The notes beneath the pieces are model-generated. The model made no database searches. It was not told where the DNA came from and worked only from the letters and a program-made list of their open reading frames with translations. From Botryotinia globosa (lineage: Eukaryota; Ascomycota; Leotiomycetes; Helotiales; Sclerotiniaceae), in the NCBI GenBank assembly GCA_014898425.1, contig RCSZ01000004.1, positions 2,356,001 to 2,420,000 of the forward strand: a DNA stretch of 64,000 nucleotides. The letters are read 5' to 3'. Every line of letters starts with the position of its first letter. Position 1 is the first letter of the stretch. Of the stretch, positions 44,447 through 58,143 are shown one piece after another. The position numbers were made by a program, and so were the translations under genes.

Positions 44447-47400
44447 TCACAATTCACGGGAAGGTGCTGGTGTAGGTGCACCCAAAATATTAATACAATT
44501 GGTCAACAACAAAGCAGCTTCATGCAGTAATTGCCATCTCGTTTTTTCAAAAACGCTTTTCAAAACCATCAGCATCCCAGAACATCCATTGAGACCAGTC
44601 AAATTTTTCAGTTCCTCAGGGTTATCCACAGAGCCGAATCGTCGCAAATAGGCTCGCATATCCCGAACCTGGTCGTCCATTGAGTTTGGAGAAGGGACCG
44701 GGGCGTTAGTCGGTCCTTCGAGTGCATACCCGTAGCACCATACAATCAAAGCAGCGAAATACATGACCCACGGTCGATTCAGAAGAATATCGTCGCGAGC
44801 CGAATAATCGAATGGTGGATCCGGTTGTGGATGATCATAGCCGTGGGGGACTGAGGTATGTTCTTTGGGAAGAAGTACTGTACAGAGAAATTTGATTGCA
44901 TAAAACGTCGCATCCCTAGCTTTAGCAGTCGGTGCCCAAGCGTCTTTCATTCTTTTCTGGGCACTGTTCAAGTCCTGTGATCCAATCGTGCGACCAAGAA
45001 GGCGTTTCGCTCTTGCAAATATCTGACAGTCAACAACATCAACGTGCATTGCCATATGTGCGAGGTGATGAAGCACTGTCCTGGACTGATAGACAACGTT
45101 GTTTTCCTTACCAGTATAAGCATATGGTCCTGTCATCGTTTCAGATTGTTGTAGCAAAGATATGTCGAAATCTCCTTTCCAAAGGTCAAATGCCCGAGTC
45201 AGGGATCCTCTCCATTTTTCCCGGCTGCCTAACGCCTGCGATACTCCCAAAGAGTTGACCTGTAGATCACGCTGATGCATATGCCAGCTAACGCTCAAGA
45301 GCCCTGCCATCAATATCGTACGACCAAAAGAGTTTGTTCGTACCGTTTGAGCATTAAGAGTGCGTTTCAGACCTTCCAAAAATGATATAGGCTTTACTCC
45401 ATTGGCTTGGAGGGTTGACTCCAGTCTACCAACCTCGGCACTACTTGTAGCATTCCACATGGCTTCATCACATGGCAAAGGAAGACGCATCTCGTGAGCA
45501 ACCATGACTGTAGAGTGTCCGAACATCGTTGCGTGCGTAGAGTCAATGACAAATGCCGCAAACGCGGCTCGTCTCGTCGCTTCATTCGTAATCCAATGAT
45601 TCCACCACTCATCAGGTGTGTTCGCACCTGAGGTTGACGATTGACGTGAATTATTGTGCCCTTGTTCTCTAGCACTCGGAGGCGAATCCAAAGCAGAACG
45701 GCCTATCAATGAGCTACCCCGACGCATCAAGGTGATTGTGGTTGCGTGATGAATGTGGGCTCTTTCGTGGAGCGCTCTGGTAGAGTACATTTTTTCATAT
45801 ACTTCTAGTAGTAAAAGAGCCTGGAACACCCATAATTTTGCTGGAGGGCGGAATTGTTGGTCACTGAATATCTCCCATCTAAGGTGCCATGCCAAGAAGT
45901 TCGATAGTTCCGCACCAGCCTGCGTCACATCTTCATCGTACGTGTTATCAAGAAGAGAGGCACCTATAGCCATCATTGCAATCAGAAGGAGGTTCGGAGT
46001 ATTATCTGGTGAAAACGTTGGTTTGTGCACTAAAAAAAATTAGCAAGCTCTACTTGACTTCAACAACGAGTCACGAAAACCCCTACAAATTGGCATTTGA
46101 TCGCTAAAATGATACCAGTAACTACCAATGTAGGTTTGCATCATTTTCCTACTCATCATATGACTGTCGTTGCTACGGTCGCCGTCAAAAAGTGCATCTT
46201 TTTTCTGCTTAACAAGGGGTGCGTTTCCAGTCTCATTGAATCTTTCCTTGATTAAGTCAATAATGGATTGGCTCTTCTCTTCTGACAAAACTGTCTCCGG
46301 CAAGCTAGTGTCAAGCAGACTCGTTACAGCCATAGGATGATGGGGTTGATGAGAACTAGGAGGATAAAACCCTCCAAGACCAATATCGTTAGTAAAATAG
46401 GGCGCATAGTACTGCGCTGTAGCGTCGGGGTAGCTGCTAGAAATGCAAGTTAGATACTTATCAAAATGGGTAGTTGTATTAGGATACTCACTTTGCGTAA
46501 GGCTGTTGACTCATCTGACCCATTTCGTTTTGCTGGCTGCTAAAAAGGTACGCTACAAAATCTTCGGGTATGGCGAATGGAGATCGATTGTAGCATCCTT
46601 CGCCACCGAATACCGGCATTGTGTTTGACGTAGCCATTTGATCTAGAAGCACCATGTCTGGACCCGAATGCTGAGCTTGACTGATTTCATTTGAATACTC
46701 TGTAGAAACAGGAGTTTGAAATTGTGATTCGGGCTCACGTGAGGGCATCGTAGTTGCAACCACATTCGCAAAACCTGGTGGTGGTAAGCTAAAAGGGGGA
46801 AAGTTTTGTTGGCTTATGTATGCCTGCGGACTATGCGGTTGATTGCCACGGTAGTTTTGGTTGTTCGGGGTATTCGGTAGCATAGGGTAATGACCAACAT
46901 TTGCTTGTAATGGTCTGGAGAAATCTGACGACCTCGTATCAGAAGTTCCAAAGCTTTGATGTCGTTGACCTCTACTATTAGAGCCTGCAGATGATGAATT
47001 TTGACTCATTTGGATCATATCAGAATCGGAGCGCTTGTAATTGGCAGATGGATATCCATCTGCGCCGTTAACTGCGCCAGCGCCAGAATAAATTCCGGGC
47101 GCCGATTTGGTCACTGGCGAATATGAAGTAGGCCGATCTTGTGGAGACTGGTATGGTATTTGCGTTGTCCGTATCATAGACCCCATTAGACTCGGTCTTG
47201 TTACCTCAGGGGACGCGGGCCCTTGAGGTAACTGTGGTTGTGAAATCTGCGATACTGGTGACCCTTGACTCAACATGGAATCTTTTCTGTGTAGCTGTGA
47301 ACCTTTTGCAGTATGCCGGTCTCGATGCCTATTGCATAAATCTTGTCTGACAAATGTTCTCGAGCATCCCTCAAAGTCGCAGTTGTATATCTGTTTCGGG

Positions 47401-47875
47401 GTATGGTTTAATTGATGGCGGTAGCTAAATGGGCAAGCTGTCAGCAACAAAATCACAGATTATTGCAACTGTGTAGACCTTACAGATGCTCAGCTCTAGA
47501 ATAGCTCTTCCCACAGCCTGATGTAGAACATTCAAACTTCTTGTCTAGACCTTTGCGACTTCGCCTTCGTTTTCGCGAGGGACCATCATCACCAGAAGTG
47601 TGCCCCTCTGCAAGTTCTCCATGCGAAAGCTCGCCCTCATCTTCTGTGGGTTTCATTGATATACGGCTTCGACGTCTACCGCGATTCTTATCGTCAATTT
47701 CTCCATTAGGCCTGCGTTGTAGCATGGGGTCGGCCATTTGAGATATAGCAGGCGGATCGATTTGAGCCATGATGTTATTTGCTGGCAAATTAAGAGGATA
47801 TGCAGTTAATATCGAAGTCATAATCTCATAATATCTGGTAGTAAGTGTCGTAAAATGTACGTCTTGGGTTGCCAA
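44447..47875 (-). CDS. C2H2 zinc-finger, fungal_trans-domain transcription factor (4 exons)
   Basis: Exons 47875-47484, 47424-46492, 46436-46087 and 46029-44447; introns of 59, 55 and 57 nt; 1085 residues. Two C2H2 fingers lie at about residues 115-170: FECSTSGCGKSYSRAEHLYRH (split by intron 1) and YNCDFEGCSRTFVRQDLCNR. Basic stretches (RKRRRSRKG) before them are likely nuclear signals. A long Gln/Ser/Pro-rich linker follows. The C-terminal half is the fungal-specific transcription factor middle domain: HKPTFSPDNTPNLLLIAMMA, then WVFQALLLLEVYEKMYSTRA, WWNHWITNEATRRAAFAAFV. The join PI-L-HKPTF needs the GTAGGG donor at 46086. It should act in the nucleus as a DNA-binding regulator; targets are unknown. 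There are no neighbours hinting at a pathway. Confidence 0.9.
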
Positions 47876-49674
47876 TACTCTGTCGGGGGTATTTGAAAGC
47901 TTTAGGGAGTTGAAATTGGCGCATAGGGTGGCGAAATCACTCTGCTATCGTCCGAGGTCAGACTGGATGAAGCATTTTATATATGAAGAAAACGAGACAG
48001 GGTAAAGCAATGTGAATGGGTGAAGATGAAGGGTTAGCTAGGCATGATGCAAAAAGCAGCAGTATAATCCAAGACTCTCATGCGCATCAAGTAACGCGGG
48101 GAAATGTGCTGTAAGCTCCCTGGTCAACACGAGCGTACTCTATGTCGGACAGATGATGGAGTCGCAACGTGAGATGTGGCTAGGTCATGCAAGAACACAC
48201 GCGGTGGACCGAAGCTGACGAACGCGCATAGGGCGCTTGTAAGAGATTAGAAAAGAAGATGGAAACGGAAATTAAAGATTAATATAGTATATAGCTATAA
48301 GAAGTGTTTTGGATTACTCACTCATGCTTCCAAAGTTTGTGTGTGTTGTCGATCACAAAAGAAGAAATGGAGGGGAAAAGGCGATATATCTCGTGCTAAA
48401 TTTTGAGTTTGTGCGGATCAGTTAAAGCTGCTGTGGATCTTGTGGGGACAATAAACTTGGCTTCATCAGGTTGTTTGACCACTTTTTTTCTTTTTCTGTC
48501 GTCCTTATTATGCTCGCCTTCTATCGGTCCGGTGAATGAATGTAGGTCGCACTGGTTGGAGTGTGTATTGGATATCGATGTACGACGTGCGATGTAATCC
48601 TTTCGCATACGAACTGCCTGGACAATCGATTGAGAGAGAAGAGGTAGCCGGGGGTGATGCTCCCCAATCTTATATCTTTTGAGGATCAATTGTTGGAATA
48701 TTAATGTGAAAGCCGTGCTCTCTGCTAACTTCTCTGCTGAACTCTGTTGAGGGCCAAAGTCCTTATTAATTGACCACCACGTTCATTCGTGTTCGTGGAA
48801 TATTCTTCCGATGGGTTGGGTAAGGTTAGGAACTGGTTGGGGTTGTGTAGGATTGAAGGCTTTTCCAAGACGTCGAGAGTAGTTAAGCCTGGGAAAATAC
48901 CTTCTCGGCTTACAGATTGAGGATCGACTTGTGCTTTGAGCTTACCAGGCTTAGGCAGGCTTGCAGTGCCAACCTGACGGAAGTTGGAACAGGCGATGTG
49001 AAGGATTTGGAGTGGTTGGATAATACCTCAACCGTGAAATTTCATTTTATCAGCTGCATATACTTGTTCGTTTATGTGCCGTGTGAGTGTCTTGTCTACT
49101 GACCTTGTGCTTTTTGATTGCTTGGGGAAGGTTCACAGTCGTCGAGATTTCCATCTTGCTAGATGTCAAATATACATCAAACCTCCTCGCGGGGAATTCT
49201 AGTTACACCCGTCATAAGTTTCCATGACATGTAGCTACTGTAGCTGTCTATACATAGCTTGTCGAACGAAGAGATTGGACTGCTATGCTAAACTTTGGAA
49301 TGCTAATAAATCCCTAGGTAATGTGCATTAGCATCACCCGTAAAGTGGCTCTGGATGTCTTGACTCTTCATCCGCTCGCTACTAATAAATCCGGGGTACA
49401 GTACGTAAACTTTACCTAGCAGTATCCAATTTCTTAGCCCCAGTAAACTTTCCTGTTGGTGTAATAATTAATAGTGTCGGATCTTTTTTTATTCACCAGG
49501 CAGGTCCTTATGACGATCTTTCAACTTTCCACTGAATCATCCATCTTTCAACACCAAAAAATCGAACCATTTTGCTACCAATGTAATCCAAAAACTCGAA
49601 TATTGAATTTATCAATCAACAATCCAAAACACAATTTTTCAAGCTCCTAGGACCATCTCTCGACTTCCTTCAGG
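47876..49674. promoter_or_regulatory. Divergent intergenic region (transcription factor / SAP30)
   Basis: About 1.8 kb without a supported gene. A region this long ahead of a large transcription-factor gene commonly holds a long leader and upstream ORFs; I cannot define them. Confidence 0.4.
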
Positions 49675-50354
49675 ATGCGTAAAGGACCTCGTCCGCAACA
49701 GCCTGATGATTCAGAAGCCTCAAGTACCAAAGAGAGAGGAAATCCTATTTCAACGCCAGCTACGAACGGGAAAGGCAAACGGGTGGCAACCAGTGCAGCT
49801 AATGCAAATGTATCGGGCGCAAATAGCACGCCCAATCCATCTAGTGTTATAGCAGGAGCTGTCAATGCCAATACCGACGGGAATTCTAAAGTATTATGAA
49901 CCACCATCATCACCTTTGAGAAGATCAAGTACACAGGCTAACAATATCTTCATCCACAGATACAATGGTCGGAGTTCGACGCATCTTTCTTGCACAGGTA
50001 TCGATACGAATACGGATTAAACACACCTGCTGCCTTCAACAGTGCATACAATCAAACGGTGCTCTCTCAATCGAGTATTGGCCGCATGTCACCAAGCATG
50101 GTTCGTAAGAATAAGAGGCAGAGCAAAGAACAATTGGCCAACGCTGTACGCAAGCACTTCAACAGTCAGTCGGTCAACGAAAATGAATGTGTAGCGAAGA
50201 CATTATATAAAGTTCGATATCAGGGTGAGTGAATATGGTGCCATTCACAGCTGGTAACGACCTCAGCTAATCGTTCATAGACAAGAAATTTCGCATGAGA
50301 TTTATGCCACAGGCGCGACCTATGGAGCGATCTCAGCCTGAACGACCCGCCTAG
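49675..50354 (+). CDS. SAP30: SAP30-like subunit of Sin3/Rpd3 histone deacetylase complex (3 exons)
   Basis: Exons 49675-49890, 49960-50224 and 50281-50354; introns of 69 nt (GTATTA donor, GGCTAAC branch) and 56 nt (GTGAGT donor, GCTAATC branch); 184 residues. The N-terminal 70 residues are low complexity (Ala/Asn/Ser). The rest matches the SAP30 Sin3-binding domain: WSEFDASFLHRYRYEYGLNT, PAAFNSAYNQTVLSQSSIGR, RKNKRQSKEQLANAVRKHFN, and CVAKTLYKVRYQ/DKKFRMRF. SAP30 links Sin3 to the deacetylase complex in the nucleus. The exon 3 join restores the conserved NQDKxFRMRF-like end that is lost if introns are not removed. Confidence 0.92.
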
Positions 50355-50969
50355 TCTAGGTACATATAGCAATCCATCTGTGAGCAACTTGGCTTCAATT
50401 CGATCGGTATTCAGCGACTATCATCCTAATTTAATAATACAACGAGCATACGACGGAGGGGAAAGAATGGCCGGTGTTATGAGGATAATCGGGTTAGACT
50501 TGTATAATACTTTGTACAGCGCACTTTCAGGAGAGCCTTTTCATTTCACGGAGTTGGGGTTTACGAGCTTTCGCCGTGGAGTTTAGTTGTTTAAAATAAT
50601 GACTGTCATGACCAATGGACAATAGAACGGAATTAGTACTTCAAACTACCTAATCAATTCATCTATTAATGGAGAGATTTTTGTTCTGCATTTCAAAACT
50701 TTTGGATAACTCTCAGCCTTGTTGCGATTTGTAATAAATTACTGGGGTCGATGACGCTCATCCAATCATAGTTGATCCATCTCCATTGCCTTGCCGGCAA
50801 AGAAAAAAATATTGGAGCTTTCCAGAATGATCGTTGATATTCATGATAGTTTTATTAGCTTAATAACTCCAATACATTCACCTGAATTAGTTTTTATTTG
50901 TTCCTATGATTATTGCTCTACACATCTTGATATATTTCTTTCGTACATGGTGAACGTCAATCTATCATA
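50355..50969. other. Intergenic between SAP30 and MDJ1-type genes
   Basis: An open frame at 50380-50586 (LASIRSVFSDYHPNLIIQRA, ending FTSFRRG) follows directly and may be chance or relic; no family recognised. Confidence 0.4.
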
Positions 50970-52656
50970 ATGAAGACAGGAACAACAGGCCTTCTTTCAA
51001 AGGCGGCCAACCCATCTCGAATTTTATATTCCACACCAGCAAGTCGTCATTGTACATTGAAACGAGATGACCACAAGCCACCTCAAACACGAAGTCTTTC
51101 AACAATCCGCGCATCAAGGGGAAGATGCAGATCTTCTCAGAACGACCTGACACTGAACCCAATACAGCGACGAGTGAGTCTCTATCCTGTCAAAGTGCCC
51201 AAAGTCACATAACAAAGTACTGACATAAAGTCTTCCTAGTCTTTTCATGCGACATCAAGAAATCAAGCCACGAAGAATCCTTATGATGTTCTCGGAGTTG
51301 ACAAGGACGCTTCTGCTTCAGCCATCAAGAAAGCATATTATGGCCTTGCTAAAAAATTTCATCCAGACACAAACAAAGACCCAAATGCTAAAGATAAATT
51401 TGCGGAAGCGCAATCTGCCTATGAGCTGTTAACCGATCCACAAAAAAAGGCAACTTGGGATCAGTATGGATCTGCAGCATTCGACCAAGGAGCAGGACCC
51501 GGACCTGGTGCTGATCCATTCGGCGGTGCGGGGGGTTTTGGAGGTTTTGGGGGTGGATCTGGTGGTTTCCCAGGTGGAGGATTTGGAGCAGATTTCAATT
51601 TCGAAGATTTGTTTAAAGGCTTTACTGGAGGTAAAAGGGGTAGAGGTGGTGGTCGTAATCCATTTCAAGAAGAAATACTTGTGGGAGACAGTATTGAGGT
51701 TCACACGAATATCTCCTTCATGGAAGCAGCAAAAGGGACCAGCAAAACCATCAACATATCTCCATTATCTACTTGCAAAACATGTACTGGAAACGGTATG
51801 AAACCTGGGACGAAGCGATCGGCGTGTAAGTCCTGTGGAGGAACCGGTACTCGCGTGCATTCTATGGGTGGTTTTCAAATGGCTTCAACATGTAATGCCT
51901 GTGGTGGCCAAGGAATGTCGATTCCACCTGGAGGAGAATGTAGGACATGTTCTGGAAATGGTGTCGTGCGTGAGAGGAAAACTATCACTGTTGATATACC
52001 TGGAGGTATTGAGGATGGCATGCGATTGAGGTTAGACAGGGAAGGTGATGCTCCAGCTACTGGTCAGGCTGCAAACCCCAATAGCCCTTCTCAGCCTGGT
52101 GATCTTTATGTACTCGTTCGAGTTGCCACAGATCCAAAATTTAGTCGCTCTGGGTCCAACATCTTATACACCGCAACAATTCCTTTCACAACTGCATTAC
52201 TTGGAGGTGAGGTAAAGATACCGACATTGGATGGAGATGTCAGTGTTAAGGTGGCAACTGGAACCGGCACTGGAGACAAGATTACCCTAGGCGGCATGGG
52301 AATGAAGAAGTTAGAGGGACGCAGGGGAGGTAATGGCGACCTGAAAGTTGAATTCAAGGTCAACATGCCCAAATACCTAAGTGCTAATCAGCGAACAATT
52401 GTGGAAATGCTCGCCGATGAGATGGACGATAAGACGGCCAAGCGAATTATGAATGTTGGCCGTTCCTCAAGCTCTTCGTAAGTTCAGTGTCATTGTTTTC
52501 AATCCAGGCACTGACGGAGACAGGCCATCTTCCCCATCAAATACCGAAGAGAACAACAAGCAAGAAGGGTTCCTTAAATCCGTCTGGCACAAGTTCACAG
52601 ACGGTGCTAATTCGCCAAATGAAGGCGATAAAGAAGACGACCCTAAGAAGAAATGA
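50970..52656 (+). CDS. MDJ1: Mitochondrial DnaJ (Hsp40) chaperone, MDJ1 type (3 exons)
   Basis: Exons 50970-51173, 51240-52477 and 52524-52656; introns of 66 and 46 nt; 524 residues. The N-terminus ([20 protein letters not shown] through [15 protein letters not shown]) is basic, Ser-rich and free of acids early on, fitting a mitochondrial presequence. The J domain [20 protein letters not shown] carries HPD at residues 109-111. A Gly-rich linker follows, then four zinc-binding motifs ([32 protein letters not shown]) and the C-terminal substrate domain ([16 protein letters not shown]). It is thus a type I DnaJ working with matrix Hsp70. The second acceptor (GAGACAG at 52523), not the first CAG, restores the frame into a charged tail ending EDDPKKK. 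Confidence 0.93.
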
Positions 52657-54211
52657 TGAAATGATGAAGCTCGCTGTATAATAAATGGCAAAGGTCTAGA
52701 AATGCCACTCTGTATAAAGGATAAAGGGGTAAAATGAAGGAGCATGGCGTCTCCTGATGGTAGGAATAATGAATGACTGTCAATCTACGAATGCATATCT
52801 TCTAGAATGCCGTTTAGAATATGTTCATGGCCCATACTTATTAGTATAAAATGAAATGATATCTCAACTCACAGTAGTGACCTGACTAATATATGGAATT
52901 TTTCAATGAATACTATCCTCTTGTGTCAGCTTCGCTTGATACCCCGTTCATCCCACTACCGAGAGTATTTCATCTCAGCCTACATACATGCACGTCGACG
53001 ACTGGATGTGATGAACCTTGAAAATACGAGGCGTTCCTACCAATCAAAATGTAATACACATGGCTGCCGTGACGACTACCGTCTGCAGAGAACATACTAG
53101 CAACCTAGTACTGATCTTGTATGCTACCTTTATTTGTGTGCAGAGATAGAGCCTAAATGGCCCAATCCCAGACGATCTGTCCATATGAGTACTCCGATTA
53201 GTAAATGATGTCTATTGAATATGGCGTATCTTTTGATGGATAATGTCCTGAGTCGAGGCTGCCTCCTTATCTAAACAGGGCGCTTATTACATACGCTGAC
53301 ACCCTATAGTTTGAAAAACACTCTTTCATAGTCAGGTAAATGGTGGGTCATCACCTAATTGTGGTTGAAGAGAGAACAAACTGTTGGGTTGATGCTTCTT
53401 CATGCCCGTCTCCTTGTTTTGTGATTGCTATGTGTGATTGATACTATTTCAATTGCATCCATGTCTTGATTGATTGATGATAATGACGATGATGAAGATG
53501 ATGAGAATAGCGTCCATATATGGATATAGTACGAAACGGAAACACACATCTGGTGATCCGGAATGTTAGATGTACAACAATAATTTATATTTACTCTCCA
53601 CGATCATGTAATTACAGTCTTACACAATGTTCTCTGGCGCTTATCTGAGTAAATCTGGGCCCTCTGAAGGGCCGCAGAAAGAAAAAGAAAAAGCAGTGCA
53701 GATTCCCTGTATTGTAGCACCAGCTAGTGCCCTGTAGTCCCACACACTCCATAGCACAAAGTAATAATGATAGCTTTGGGCACCTGCTTTACATCAATTG
53801 ATTTCACTCCCAATACCTAGATAGTCACCAATATTTGCTACTTCTCCTTCAACATATCAAACTACATAATAATAAATCAATATCGTACTTTGACAGCTTC
53901 CTAGGTATGAAACAGCCATGACATACATGAGTGAAATTTTGCGCAAGGATCGGACTATTCTTTCAAGATACTGCGCATCCAAATAAATTAACAACTTAAC
54001 AAGTCTTACGACTGACGACACCAACCCCTCCTCCCCACCGCTTTCCCATCCACATTCGACGAACATCGGTGTACACGATATTGTCCATTATATCGGTTTG
54101 ATATCTACAGTCAAATCTTTTGAATACCCTTTGAAGTGATATATCTCCTTCACAAATTTTGCCCGGGTATCGATAATCAGGGTGTCGAGCATCATCCTGT
54201 CAATCTTCGAG
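52657..54211. other. Intergenic, no supported gene
   Basis: Short frames only; includes a (GATGAT)n-like stretch near 53475-53505. Confidence 0.5.
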
Positions 54212-57200
54212 ATGCAAGCCCCGATGATATCAGCGCCTCTTAAGGCAACCAACGAAATCGACTGGATACAGCCGTTGAAGAATTATATCAGACAGACATA
54301 TGGTGACGACCCGGAACGATATGCGGAGGAATGTGCTACCTTGAACCGCTTGCGACAGGATATGCGAGGAGCAGGGAAGGACAGTGCTGCCGGAAGGGAC
54401 CTACTCTACAGATATTATGGACAGCTGGAACTATTAGACCTGCGATTCCCGGTCGATGAGAACCACATCAAAATCTCCTTTACTTGGTAAGGTTTCAATC
54501 AAATGAGGGGCATCAGATTCCAGCTAACAATGTTGCCAGGTTCGATGCATTTACACACAAAGCCACTGCACAATACTCTTTGGCGTACGAAAAAGCTTCG
54601 ATCATATTTAACATTTCCGCCGTACTGTCATGTCATGCAGCGCATCAAAATCGATCGGAGGATTCTGGTTTGAAAACAGCATATCATTCTTTCCAAGCAT
54701 CTGCCGGCATGTTCACATATATCAATGAGAACTTTCTCCATGCACCATCTACGGACTTGAGTCGAGACACGGTTAAGACTCTGATTCAGATCATGCTTGC
54801 TCAAGGCCAGGAAGTGTTTCTCGAAAAGCAAATTGCCGATGGTAAGAAGGTTGGACTATTAGCAAAACTTGCTAGCCAAGCAGGCTATTTGTATTCTCAA
54901 GCGCTTGAAGGAACCCAGGACAACGTGAATAAGGCCATATTTGAAAAGGTCTGGCTTCTGGTGGTACAAGTAGGTGCTTTCAATCTTTCTCAATTTTATA
55001 GGGCACACTTAGGCAATCGTGGTAATCCAATAGCAAACTCGTACTAACACAAATAGATCAAAGCAAATTACATGTCATCTCTAGCTCAGTATTATCAGGC
55101 TCTTGCGGATGATGATGCAAATTCACATGGTGTAGCTATTGCACGATTACAGGCAGCAGAAATATCATCTAAGGATGCCAGTAAACTTGCAAACAGTTTC
55201 CCTGGAAATGTGCCCGTCAATTCAAACTTCACATCAGAGACAGGCACAACCTTGATAGAAATTAACAGGCGTCATCTTACCAATGTCCAGGAAAAACTTG
55301 CTGAGCTTATCAAGGATAATGACTATATCTATCACCAGACCGTACCAGCCGAAGCGGCTCTCACTGTGATCCCAAAACTTCCTGCTGCTAAAGCGATACC
55401 AGTTAGCGAACTCTATGCTGGTCAAGATATCCAACGTATCACGGGACCTGACATCTTCCAAAAGATAGTGCCCATGTCTGTGACGGAATCCGCTAGTTTG
55501 TACGATGAAGAAAAGGCTAAACTGGTACGGGCAGAGACGGAACGTGTAGAAACTGCCAACAGTGAGATGGCCGCAAGTCTTGATTATCTCAGATTACCCG
55601 GAGCGTTACAAGTTCTCAAGGGCGGATTTGATCAAGAGCTAAGCGGAGGCGAAGATTTCAGGAACTGGTGCGATGACTTAGCTGGACATGTTTCCCCAAT
55701 GTCAACTTTTGATTCTTTGAAATCTAGCAAAGAAGCTATTGTGTCAATATTGGAAAAGAGCAGCAAACAGCTGGATATGGAGGAGAGTGTCTGTGAGAAA
55801 ATGCGATCAAAGTATGAAGGAGAGTGGACTCAGCAACCGAGTTCTCGGCTCACATCTACACTTCGAAACGACATACGAAACTATCGAGAAGCTCTTGAGG
55901 AGGCTGCTCGCAGTGACAATCAGCTTTACTCAAAAATATGCCAGCATGAAGTTGACTTTGACGAAATGCGCTCTGCTGGTGAACTCGGCGAGCCTGATGT
56001 CCTTTTTCAAAGAGCGTTGATCCAGGTCGGTGGAAAGTCGAGAAACGCTGCGGGAAGTCCCGGCACACGTGAAGGAAATCTATTAGATGATGATTTCGAC
56101 GATGGGAAGAATAGTGTCGCAGACCAGATAGCCAAAGTTGAGGATATACTCAAGAAACTGAATCTAGTCAAACGGGAAAGGTCGCAAGTTTTGAAAGATC
56201 TTAAAGAAAAGGTTTGTTGGAAGCTGCACATCTAGGTTTGTTTTCGCTAATCATTTAATAGGCGCATAATGATGACATATCTCACGTTCTCATCCTCAAC
56301 AAAAAAGGCATCTCGAATTATGAGAACCAGCTTTTCCAAGCAGAGCTTGAGAAGTATCGACCCCATCAAAGTCGTTTATTGTCTGCGAATCACAAACAGT
56401 CATCACTAATGAAGGAACTTACGCTTACATTTAATGATCTTCTGCAAGACAAGAGAGTCCGATCTGAGCAAAGCAAGTATGAGACTATAACCCGTCAACG
56501 ATCATCAGTGATGTCGAAGTATAAGCGAATTCATCAAGAATATCTAGATCTACAAGCAGGTCTCGAAGGTGCTAAACAGTGGTATGCCGAAATGAAGGAT
56601 ACTGTTAATAGCCTTGATAAGAATGTCGAAACATTTGTCAATAATCGTAGGTCAGAGGGCGCTCAGCTTTTAAATCAAATCGAGCAAGATCGGGCTAGCA
56701 ACGCAAATGGGCACGCGGATAGGGAGCGCGAACGTCTTAGGGGATTGATGGAACGCATGTCTATGGACCCATCGACCTCGCCAACATCAAGCAAACCTCC
56801 TCGTAGGGGATCTAATGCGTATAGTAATACATCTCCATCGACAAGGTACCCAAGTACAAACTTTGCGGGACAGTACCAAGTACCAACATCGCCACCTCCA
56901 CAAACCACGACTGCACCTCCCGTGCGTGGCTCTATACCGGCCTCTACCAATGGAGGATTCTACCCTCAACAACCTCAGAGAGCAGACCCATACAGCTCGG
57001 CCCCTGGAAGATCCTCGCCATATGGACAATACAATCCAAGCACACATTCGCGTAATCCGTCTCAGCCCCTCTCACCCCCACCAAACCAGAGCCAATTCCC
57101 ACGCTCGCCCCCACCACAGCAAACGCAATTTCAACAGAATCAACATCCATACGCGACAATGGCACCGCAACAACAAGGGCAATATGTACCAGCTGGCTAT

Positions 57201-57383
57201 GTACCTCCACCTCCACCACCTGGGCCGCCACCTCTTGGCCCTCAACAAACATATCATCAACCTAGTGGCTCTATGACAGGTCAAAATGATTATGTTTATG
57301 GAAACAGCGCTACTTCTCATCAACGTGGTCAATCACAGCAAAGTACGAACGATCCTTGGGCTGGGCTTAATGCATGGAAGTGA
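54212..57383 (+). CDS. BRO1: Vacuolar sorting protein Bro1 (4 exons)
   Basis: Exons 54212-54486, 54540-54969, 55057-56211 and 56262-57383; introns of 53, 87 and 50 nt; 993 residues. The start MQAPMISAPLKATNEIDWIQ matches the family N-terminus; the in-frame sequence just upstream has no other ATG. The BRO1 domain covers about residues 4-380 (YGDDPERYAEECATLNRLRQ, FDAFTHKATAQYSLAYEKAS, KANYMSSLAQYYQALADDDA). The V domain follows (LIEINRRHLTNVQEKLAELI and long coiled coils), and the C-terminal 170 residues are Pro/Gln/Ser-rich (PPPPPPGPPPLGPQQ). Bro1 binds the ESCRT-III subunit Snf7 on endosomes and recruits the deubiquitinase Doa4; the Pro-rich tail suggests Bro1 rather than its paralogue PalA/Rim20. 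The trailing DPWAGLNAWK is typical of fungal Bro1. Confidence 0.94.
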
Positions 57384-58143
57384 GGAATGTAGAGTCTATC
57401 GGGGCGTTTTCAGTCACAGGGTGAGCGGATCACTCAGGGAATTACACCTTGGCTTATGGGGGATATGGCGCCGAGGAGGAAGGAATGAGTAAATGAAGAA
57501 TGTGATACCAATTCATTGCGGCAATGACACGGAGGAAAGCAGAAAATGTATTTTTATCCATTGAATTTCACGACCGACTAGTCTACTTGATAGTCTAATA
57601 GTCATCACGTAAGCAATCTTGCAAATGCATATACAGAGCACGCTTGTAGTCAGTCTTGTCAAACGTGGCCGAATATAGTTAAGACTACAACTGTTTAGAG
57701 CCCCATGAGATAGGAACGCATGAACAGTATGAACATTTAAGTTGAGAAAAGAAATATGTAATCATCTTCCCCATTACTCAATAAATGAAGTATGAGAGTG
57801 TTGATTGAATTTATTTTTTAATTTAACTAGTACAAATTTTGAGGGGGTCTCGAGGGGGGGTAGTTCAGGCCCGCCGGATTACGTTTATCCGAAGTTCGGG
57901 TTACCGATATTGCCGATGGGGCTTAGAAAGCAGCTTCGAATGTCATGACGAGCAGATAGTGGTGGTAGGGAAGCTCATAGAATAATTGTCACCATCTCTA
58001 CCATTTACCATTGCCATCCACATCACCCATTTTTTCACGTTCTAAATCAGCGATTTTTGTTCTTTTCTAGTATACAATTTAAAGATTCTTTTGTCTTCTG
58101 TCTTCTATTTCTTAATTATCCATCCATTCCATAATCAAGAGCT
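57384..58143. other. Intergenic between BRO1 and Lon
   Basis: Contains the Lon promoter and a GGGGGTCTCGAGGGGGG G-rich run near 57842-57860; no gene supported. Confidence 0.5.

Noticed and set aside
48396..48689. 97-codon minus-strand frame upstream of SAP30
   Set aside because: No recognisable domain and no splice partners; probably leader sequence of the transcription-factor gene or chance.
50380..50586. Frame immediately after the SAP30 stop
   Set aside because: The SAP30 domain is complete before it, and joining it would need an extra intron just after the stop; no homology seen.
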